A stretch of 64,000 bases of DNA. It comes from Branchiostoma floridae. Its lineage: Eukaryota; Chordata; Leptocardii; Amphioxiformes; Branchiostomatidae. Numbering within the stretch: position 1 is the stretch's first letter; each line of letters starts with the position of its first letter. Made by a program: the position numbers and the translations under genes. A model generated the notes under the pieces. It did not search any database and had not been told where the DNA came from. It saw nothing but the letters and a program-made list of their open reading frames with translations. The stretch lies in the NCBI RefSeq assembly GCF_000003815.2, contig NC_049995.1:11349248-11413247 (forward strand). The letters run 5' to 3'. Below, piece by piece: positions 55,471 to 64,000 of the stretch.

Positions 55471-57039
55471 AGCAGTTCATTCCCACAAGCTTTGCAAGCC
55501 ACGTCTCATCAGGAGCAATGTGAATACAGAAGCACCCTGTTGGTAAAACATGTCTGCTCTCTCCTTGGTGCTGAAATCTCAGTTATGGTAGAGGTGGTGG
55601 TTGCTGCACGCTGAAGTCCAAAGCTGCAACTGCCAGGGATTTGTGAGTGGACTGGAAGGGTATTCCTGGCTGTCCTCACCCATAGCTGCCAGTGCACTGT
55701 CAGCATGACCGGAGTATTGATCAGGGAGGGCCGTTTGAAAATGTTGCCTCAGAGAGGGACTTTTGGCTGATAATCTGCCAATAACGCTGTAACGACCAAT
55801 GCCTCAACCCTGCTGTCCATTCAAGCAATAAAGAATCCTTACCCCAAGGAAAAAAAAAGACTGCTGGAAATAGTTTTTCAATAAGATATCTATGAAGATA
55901 ACAGAGCAAAAATCCAAGGTTTTGCCTATGCACTGACACTAGTACAAGACATAAATTGTGAAACAGTTTCACATTTATCAAACAGCAAAATGAAAGAACT
56001 GGGTCTGGGTTTTTCTTCTTCTTTATGATAAACCTTTAGTAAACCCTGACCTAAAAACCTAAAACTTCCCTGCAACAATAATTAGGCGGCAAAATCTCCT
56101 CACAAGTCAATTGCTGTGGACAATATAGATGTTGCAACAAACAATGTAGAGCTGTCTTGATAAATATAAAAATTTCCCCTCCAAACAAGAATGAGTGCAA
56201 TTCAATTACTGACTTATTAGATTTTACTGTTGTGTAAAGGAAGTGAGGCTTTCTCAATACAATTACTTGCACCACTTCAAGAAAATTAAGCAAACATCAT
56301 TTTGCTAAAACCTCTAAAAACCTTGAAACAAGAAATCTGACAAAGAACAACAAATGACCAGAAATCAGTTGACACTTGGGAAGGACAGTCCAATTTATGA
56401 TATTCAAGAACACTGTTGTATGAAACTGTTCCTATAGACTTCTTAACACCCCCCTTATCCAAGAGCTACATTTTGTATGACCATACATGTAGTATGTCCA
56501 AAGCAATACACAAAGACATCAAAATAACTGCAGTACTAAACATGCTGCTGGGGCCACCTATCATCATCACAAATATCAAGACAATTTATCCAGTTCTTCT
56601 CACGTTCAAAGTACAAAGAACAACATTGCCGAAATCCTTGCAACTAGAAATAACACTACAACATCTGGCTCCCCCCAAGGCAATGTAAGAAAATTAAAGT
56701 TTGAAGGGATTTTGGTGCAGGATTTTCAATGATGTGCAATTATACATGTCATACATGTTCAAATGCTGTGCGATTTGAATAGTCAGCTGAATCAATCTAA
56801 ATCAATCATTATCACTTTCTCTCTACCACTTGCAACTGACACCATGTTGTAAGTGCTGCATGATAATCACAGCCTGATATATGCTGTTACATGAAGAATG
56901 TTAGAGTGTTTGATCCCCATACTGTATTTCTTGCATAAATAACACTTCAAAATTCTACTGTACATTCTGGACTAAAGGATGTACTTTTGAAACTTTTCAA
57001 ATTGTGAAAGTTGTCCAGAAAGGTGCTGCCAAAGTCAGT
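55471..57039. other. Non-coding, mostly unremarkable
   Basis: The part near 55.6-55.7 kb has a short protein-like minus-strand frame noted with the unassigned ORF. The remainder shows nothing. Confidence 0.35.
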
Positions 57040-57326
57040 TAAAAAAAAAGTTAAAGTCCTTCCCGCGCCTGATGGCGCATAGGGCGGGGCCCATCTCCGT
57101 TTCAATAGTTCTTGGGCCACACAACGCAATCTCTACAGCAGGGGGCTAGTCCACTGGTAGTGGTGTGTGTTCAACTTCCATACTCTTTCCCGAATGCTGA
57201 GTGCTAAGCAGAGAAAGCAGCATGTACCATTTTTAAAGTCTTTGGTATGACTTGGCCGGGGATCGAACTCACGACCTACCGAATGCAAGGCAAACACTCT
57301 ACCCACTAGGCCATTGTACCAGTTGT
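57040..57326 (-). mobile_element. tRNA-derived SINE with 12-bp duplication
   Basis: On the minus strand the head reads CCTAGTGGGTAGAGTGTTTG (A box) and GTGAGTTCGATCCCCGGCC (B box), a clear tRNA-like promoter. GCCAAAGTCAGT occurs immediately on both sides (57028-57039 and 57327-57338), a 12-bp duplication typical of LINE-driven retrotransposition. About 287 bp, apparently full-length. Confidence 0.9.
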
Positions 57327-57338
57327 GCCAAAGTCAGT

Positions 57339-60307
57339 AGCCATGCTCTAGTTGAGGTCCAGACAAAATGAAAAGAGGACACCGAACCAGGACGGAACCC
57401 AGGGGAACAAGGGAACAGGCAGCTTGGAACAGCACCGAAAGATGAAATAATCCTTATGCAAGAAAATAAACAGCACTTTTATAAAAGAATATGTTTCATT
57501 GATGCATCATTAATACAGGCAGTGAAATATGCACCAAGCTCTGCAATATGGCCCACAATCTTCTGCAGAACATCCCACAATATTTTGCAGAACTCTTTAA
57601 ACAAAGTTGCCCAAATTCCTACACCTAGAGATTGCATGATACTTGCATTCTGCAAATGGAAATATCAATAAAGACTGAGCGCTATTCAAGATCATCTCAT
57701 GATAAGTGACGTCCAAAGTAGTACAAACATCTACTCCAGACAGAAGTTGCACCAACCACAATGTCAGGGATACTGAATTCCAGAAGGAAAACCATCCTTT
57801 CATGCACACCATTTTACTAGGCAACACCAAGAACAAAGGTTATCTTGAAGTTCTTAAGAACTTTCTAAGCTGACCAACATGCTCTGAATCTTTATCAAGA
57901 AGATCTCAAGCCATTTCTGCGCAGTATTCAATGTAGATCAGAAGCACTTCCAGTAAAACCTCTTCTATGCCATTGAACAGAGCAGAAATCTGATTTTATA
58001 AATGCATTGAAGGGACCTGTAAAAAGACCAACATTTTTGAATATACATGGGATACTTGAAAGATGACATCTTTCTATACCGTCTGCAATCCACACATACC
58101 CTGGAAGATGAAGATGGCATGAAGAATGTCCATGGAGGGCCTGCAATTTCCATACCTTCTGAAAGATGGCATTGCTGTTTGAACTCCTTATACAAGCTGC
58201 AATATGGGTGGTCCTGCTGGGTGGCGTTGTTTCTCCATGAGTGAGTCCTTACGTTTAACTGTTTGGATACCTACCTGAAGAATCTTCAATTTGGTTATAT
58301 GTTGTGAATGCTGGTGTTGTGTGTTTTTGTCTGTCCAGTATCTTGTTTCTTTTCAATGGCCTCCACATGCTATCGAAGAACTACTTGTAGTAAGAGTATT
58401 AAATTTTTGCTAATTTGTTTCTTTGATATTTATGTTTGCTTTCTATCATAATTTGCCATGTACATATTGCAATTTCTGAATATGTAGGGTTGTTTATTTG
58501 TCTGATTGGACAGTACTTTCATATTAGCAGATTTATTGTAATAATGTGCTGTATGTATTGGAATATTATGTTCCAGTTTTTAGTTCTGCTTCCCATTTAA
58601 TTTCGACATTATTGACTTCCTTATACTTCACAAAATAACAGCTGTTTTCTCTTGTTTTATTCTATTTTCTAAATGCCTTTTTCATTGGTTGCTTCTGAAA
58701 CTCTTTTTTTCCTAATTCTTTCTTTTATGCATTATTCTAATGGTTTCATGGTGAAAACGTTAAAATCAACTTCAATAACTGTGAATCATATGATTTGCAA
58801 ACCATCAAGGTAACTGACCATTGGATTACTAGATATAAACATATTTCAAGCACCAAGCTTATGGTTTTCAAGCTCCAAGCTTACGATTAGAATCACTTTT
58901 AATTTCATTACTTTGCTGATTTTTGTTCTATTACACCCTGGCCACCCCCACATGAAAGTCCACATGTCCTTCTTTAGAATAAGTAAGTTTTTTCATCAGA
59001 GTAATCAAGGTAGCTTGTACAACAGCTGAACAACTTTGTACAATCTTCCTAGAATACCCCCATCATAAAATGAATCAGCCCATTTTCAGTGATTTTAGGT
59101 GCATGTATGGACCGATGAACTTAACTGGTAGGGGTGGGCAGGTTCTACTCTACGTATTTAGCAAGCACACCCGGTTTGCTCACCATTTTCCAATTCCAAC
59201 CTTTTCTGTTGCTGCCGCTTTTTCCTGCATTTGAGCGCTACACAAGGCAAAACAAGTAGGTTAGCCCTTCTCTGGATGCTACAAGTTTACCTGTAGTAGT
59301 TTGCGTGCACTGTGCATTATTCTCTGACTCTCTCAGTCTTTTCTTTCTGTTTCTGTATTATATGTACAGCTGTGAAGCATTATAACAACACATGCTGGTA
59401 GTCTTTATACCATAGAGTATCTGCAATGACTTACCTTGGTGGGCTCTAACCACCATGCCACTGGAAGCAAAGCATGATTGGTCAAGACAAGTCACATGAC
59501 AAAGCATCCATCCAACTGCACCTGGCAGCTGACATCACAAAAACAAACCATGGCAAATGTTCATTAGCTGTTCCATTGAGTTTGAAAATGTAGAAAGCTA
59601 CACTATTTCTTTCACAATGTCATTTCTATTAAAGCTGCATTGACCAATGTTGACCAAGATACAATGTACCACCACTGTATGATACCATACAAGAGTCAGA
59701 GTTCCACGAAATGGAAGAATGAAAACTTGTGATGTCAGCTACAGGGAGCACTACCTAAGTTCCATTTTTTGTCTATCTGTAGGCAAGATTCAAACCGTTC
59801 AATGGTCAGGATTTTTTAGCTTAGCTAGAGTGTAAACTTTCTCTTTGCATGAAAAATTTTCTAGAAAGATTTCCTTAAATTGCCACCATTTTTGAGAGGT
59901 TTTAACTTTCTCTTCATCCTTGTTTTCAGATTTTTTATTCACTTTTAAACACCAATTACTAACAGCATTCTTATGAAAGGCAACATACTTGTTTAAAGCT
60001 GAAAAAATTCAAATACCATGACACCAACAAAGGCAGTTCATATGTTGGCCATACTTCATATCCTAGCATGGTTTAGTGGCATGGGTTCAACTACACTGGC
60101 CAAATGAGAAACACTGAAATGCCTGTAGCTTCTTGGTCAAATAAGCAATTTTAGATTTTTGTGCATAACTCCCCATTTGATGCCATTTTGAACAACAGGC
60201 TTTTGCAAGAATCTGGCCAACACACAGAAGAAGGCATGAAACTTTCTATTTTCAAACAGGTCGTAAAAAGAAAACAGATCTACAAGTTCAATGACACAAA
60301 GTCTTAC
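57339..60307. other. Intron, nothing recognised
   Basis: AT-rich intron sequence adjoining the linker exon. No repeats or exons were supported by eye. Confidence 0.35.
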
Positions 60308-61802
60308 CTTTCTCGCTCACACTTTCACTTTCCAGTTCAACGTCGTCACAACTTGTACACTCCGGCGTAGATCGGATTTCCTCCTCGGAACTGGACAGTG
60401 ACTGCTGACGAGCCCGATCGCGTTTGCTCTTCCGATGTTTGTGCGGTTTGGGAGGCGGGGGCCTGCTCACGTGCTCCGACTGGTCCGAACTGAGGGAATC
60501 GTTCCTCAGCATCGTCTCGTCGCGTTTCTGTTTGTACGCCGAGCCGGGTGCTTCCAGGTGCCCCCCGCGCCGCCCGTGAAGGTCCTGAAGTTTATTGCTT
60601 TCGTAGACGTCCCGGCCGTTTGCATACCGCGGCGAAGCAGGCCTCCCTGTTACCATGGAAACATGGTTAGCGCCGTGACCCCTTGGTGCCCTACGCCCAC
60701 CCTGAGTACCGTAATCCATCGTTTCTAAATGAGGTTGCGAAGCGTACTGCCTATATTTAGCCGGATATAAATTTCCTCTGCGATAATCTTGCTCTTCTAT
60801 GTATTGTTTAGACCCATACGGACCCGCTGAGGGTGAACGGGGAAGCCCACTTTCATTTGGACTCAGCCTACTCTGCCGTGAAGCACTCCTACCTTCACGA
60901 TAATGTTGCGGTTCCCCGGTCATGCGTACATCCACCATGCTGGGGCGGCGTTCCCTTTCCCGCGGAAGATCCCCGACACTGGGCCGTCGTTCCCGGGAAG
61001 AATTCCGTGGCGGCTCTAGCAGCTCAGCAGAATGCTGTCGAATAGCAGGTCGCCGCTCTCGTCCTTCTCTCGTTTCTCTCATTCCCTCTCTCCCTTCGGC
61101 TTGCCTAGTAGGTAGTCTTTCCTCCGGTGGAAGGGATTTGGGCGACCCATCTCTCCGTTTACGCGGATCGCGTTCTGCGCGTACAGCGTGATCGTTGCGA
61201 GTTTGGGGCTCCTGTTCTCTTATCATCTTGTTCTCCGTAATGACCTGCTTCTGTTGTGTCTGTTGAACGTCCTTTTTCCGCGCATTGTCACCGCGATTTT
61301 GTCGTTCTAACGTGTTCACATCAGCTCTCTGGGAGCCCCTCTGGGGCGGTTTATCAGTGTGTGGACTGGCACGGGAGTCCAAATTCGTGCTCCCAGATTT
61401 ATTTTGATCGATACTGAGAGATCCCACCCCAGAATCCTCCCTTGTCTGGTAGCGTCGTGTCCCCGACTCTTCCCCTCCCCTGGTGGAAAACTGCCTATGT
61501 AAAGCCCGTTGTTTACTGGTGGGAGTTAGTTTTTCACTACTTGCATCTTTTTCCTTCTCGGGATCCTTGCCCTTATCCTGACCGGGCAAATTGCCCGTCT
61601 TGGCATCGTCTTGAAATCTGGCTCGCTTCTCCTGAGGACGCCCCTCCGTGTCGGAGCGGGTGCCCTTTTCGTTCTCTTTGTTTGCAGCGGAATTCGTACC
61701 CATGTCTTCTAAATCTAAGGAGCCCGGTCTTCCAGTGATCCAAGCTCCAGACTTCATCTTGATCTCTTGCTGCTTGCGGCAAAGGTTGCATATCCACATG
61801 GT
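60308..61802 (-). CDS. RIMS: RIM exon: zinc-finger end and long linker
   Basis: RIM is the active-zone scaffold that links Rab3 on synaptic vesicles, Munc13 and calcium channels. This 1495-bp exon starts after the acceptor TTCCACAG and opens with T-MWICNLCRKQQE, the last cysteine pair (C-x2-C) of the FYVE-like zinc finger that in vertebrate RIMs binds Munc13 and, with flanking helices, Rab3. About 450 residues of low-complexity Arg/Glu/Ser/Pro-rich linker follow, including a PPPPKPHK stretch. It ends in the motif LSSSEEEIRSTPECTSCDD and ESESVSEKG, which closely resembles the segment before the PDZ domain in vertebrate RIM1/2. The donor is GAGAAAG|GTAAGAC and the exon ends in phase 1. The ATG at 61799 is internal, not a start: the Rab3-binding helix and first zinc ligands must be encoded beyond base 64000. 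The linker is one exon here. Family identity is very sure. Confidence 0.95.
60649..60662. promoter_or_regulatory. X-box-like 14-mer inside exon
   Basis: GTTACCATGGAAAC fits the RFX consensus, but it lies in RIM coding sequence and may be only a codon coincidence. Confidence 0.2.
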
Positions 61803-64000
61803 CTGTGGAAGAGGAAGAAAAGATATGTTTGTGAATAATTTCATCGGGTTGGTAAATGGCTGAAAAACGAATGCATTTACAATCACATGTTTACAGGATC
61901 CAACATTTCAGCAACCATCTTTCACCTTCCTCAGGGTAATAATTACAGGTTCTAGTCTCAACATGAAAATTGGACTCCTTGTTCATCATTTAAGAAAATA
62001 TGTACATGTTTAGTGTTGCATGTATCAATCCAATCTATCTGATCAATTTATCAAGTACACTAAATGTTGTCATGTTCATTTTGTGTGTTAAAATCTTCCA
62101 TATAATGATAATTAACTAATATTGAAAATCATACCCTCATTATTCATCAATCATAAACAATGCCGTAAATCACATTGCAAAAAATCTTTACTAGCTTTAA
62201 TAAATCAAATCAATAATAACAAAATCACACTAGTGACAGGTATATACATCATAAAGAAATCCTCATAGATTTTCAATCAATCAAATCATTGGTGAAAGCC
62301 AACATTCATTTATTGGTTTTTGTTCACCATGTAACTAAAGGTACAAAATATTGACTTGAAGCAGCCCATCCGACATTGACTTTGCCCTAATGAAGAATTA
62401 TGGTTGATTTAGCCGACATTATTACCCTGATTGCTTTCTGCCCTCTCAGACCAAGGGTCAAACCACAATTGATGTAATGGGGGACGTTTTAATGCCCATT
62501 CAGCAAGACCTAGCTTCAGTGGGGAGCTACAAGGTTTGCAGGGCTCCAAATACATTTCTTAATTTGCTGCAAACCTACAGAAGTATAGGTGTCATTCAGA
62601 ATCTGGTGTCACATCCATTATGTTTTCCCTGTGGTAAGGAAAAACATTGTTTTTGCTGGAGTGTTCTTTTTCTTTCTATAGGGCGAAGCTTATGTTATAG
62701 TTTAAATGCATGTGAGCAGCTAGACAAAAGGCTTCGGGGAAACATTTTGCATTTTTGCAAAAATGTTGTCTTTTATTTATTTCTTTGTTCAGCTGTTTAC
62801 AAACAGCCAGGGCTGCCCAACTAGCCATAGGCTATTGTCAAGGGCTAACCCTGTACATGTTCGCACATGTTGTCTTTCTAGTTCTTTTGTTTTCCTTTAT
62901 TCAATTTGAGAAAAATTTGAACAAAACCACTCCGTTCGTTTGCAACAGTGAATTCATAAATAGCAAAAGTGGACGTGGAGTGTGTTCTATATAAACAATG
63001 GAATCCTTTGTGATAAAACTAAGAAGGCTGTGTGATATAGGAAATCATCACCCGGTCCAGAACACACACATAATTGAACGTTATTGCGGCCCAGGTATGA
63101 CATAAACAGTAATTATCTACTTCAAACAATATAGCAGACACAGTTTTTATCAGCCCTTTGGTTCGCTGACAAACGGTTACCCTTGGGTATCTATCAACTG
63201 TACTAAGAGCCTAATGGTGTCAAAGGTCAGATGACTTGATAAGGTCAGAGGTCATCCAATAAAGGACAAATGTGTCAACCAGTACAAATGTGCTCTACAT
63301 ATACTGGGAACAGCATTACGGTAAAGTACAAAATCAATGGCTGCTATATTGTTAGGTTATCATGTCACTTCATTCCAATTTGCGTTTTCAGCAAAATAAA
63401 AATTTACAACAAATGGTCTAATCAATACCCATTTGTTTCTATCTTTCCATATAGACATATATAAAACCTTATCTATATCACTTATATTTTATCTGATATC
63501 AGAAAACATATGAGATACTTCATTAAAACTATATATAAAAGATACTTCAACAACTGAACAGATTTTGTAAGCTATATTATTCAGATAACATCCACTCTCT
63601 GTTGTCCACTTTCTTTCTTTGACTGACTTGTGGATACTAACTGAAAGGGAAGCATCTGTTTACAAAACCTAATCCAGTTGTTTTTTAAAGTAACTTTTGC
63701 ATTGTGTAAACATCTTAGTATCTGGATATCTTACCTTCTTCAACACATCTGACAGAGATACTATATTGATTCATCTTTAAAATGAACTAAGTCATAGATT
63801 CCATAATCTTCACAATTCAGAAGAAGACAAATATCTTTTTTAGATTTATATTTTCATAATTCTCCTTTACAATACACCTTGATTGAGAAGACTCTGCTAA
63901 ATGTGGTTAAGGTTTCTATATAGTGGGTGTGGCCTAAGACTAGCTGTCAGCCAATCAGAAAATCAGCTTTACCTTAAGAAAAAAATTAGAAGATTCTCTG
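61803..64000 (-). other. RIMS: RIM intron upstream of linker exon
   Basis: Partial intron. No zinc-finger exon was recognised here, so the first cysteines are encoded further right. About 62700-62900 (AACAGCCAGGGCTGCCCAAC and neighbours) has the look of a dispersed repeat, but no second copy is in this window. Confidence 0.6.

Larger units (their letters stand above)
23073..60307 (-). other. RIMS: 37 kb RIM intron
   Basis: A phase-1 intron between the linker exon and the pre-PDZ exon (donor GTAAGAC, acceptor TTCTAG). It holds the SAM-like ORF, the protease transposon, most of the MITEs and most of the tandem arrays in the window, listed separately. No further RIM exon was recognised, although alternatively spliced exons of variable sequence could be missed. 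Confidence 0.8.

Noticed and set aside
60922-61191. Plus-strand Arg/Ser-rich frames over the linker exon
   Set aside because: They are complements of the RIM linker codons.
61799-61799. ATG as the start of a 500-residue protein
   Set aside because: It is the internal Met of the zinc-finger segment MWICNLC, three bases inside an exon with a clear acceptor upstream.

Overview
The window looks like chordate-type animal genomic DNA. It is AT-rich, has spliced genes with GT-AG introns, and is full of small inverted-repeat DNA transposons, tRNA-derived SINEs and long-period tandem repeats. The protein similarity and the repeat style suggest a cephalochordate (amphioxus, Branchiostoma); this is inference, not something proved by the sequence. 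There is one confidently identifiable host gene: an orthologue of RIM (RIMS1/RIMS2, the presynaptic active-zone scaffold) on the minus strand. Eight coding exons were placed by hand, with splice sites and codon phases that join without a break. They run from the last cysteine pair of the Rab3/Munc13-binding zinc finger (61802) through a long charged linker, the PDZ domain and most of the C2A domain (14765). The N-terminal exons lie beyond base 64000. The end of C2A, the proline-rich region and C2B should lie to the left; I could not place them securely. Layout from right to left along the gene: 61803-64000 intron; 60308-61802 giant linker exon; 23073-60307 a 37 kb intron; 22843-23072 pre-PDZ exon; 20572-20791 and 19043-19172 PDZ; 18669-18715 and 17847-17956 linker; 15678-15808 and 14765-14930 C2A; 1-14764 intron or unplaced 3' part. 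The 37 kb intron holds three items of note: a minus-strand ORF with a SAM-like segment (27.0-27.5 kb) whose possible splice donor is in phase with the pre-PDZ exon, so it may be an alternative first exon; a transposon ORF with a Cys/Asp-x-His protease signature (35.9-37.1 kb) preceded by a 42-bp minisatellite; and a short plus-strand ORF with a polyadenylation signal (23.2 kb). Most of the remaining sequence is mobile-element debris. Several elements have ends and target-site duplications (TSDs) that can be read directly: two PIF/Harbinger-like MITE families (TWA duplications), a hAT-like MITE (8-bp duplication), pogo/Tigger-like elements (TA), a 1.53 kb element and two smaller relatives sharing a TAGTTMACCTTTAT end, a 989-bp foldback element with arrayed subterminal repeats, a palindromic CTGTAAATGC family, tRNA-derived SINEs, and a 5'-truncated LINE. 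About ten degenerate tandem arrays (units of about 85-240 bp) lie in the introns. There is one 100-N assembly gap. No rRNA, functional tRNA or CRISPR was seen.
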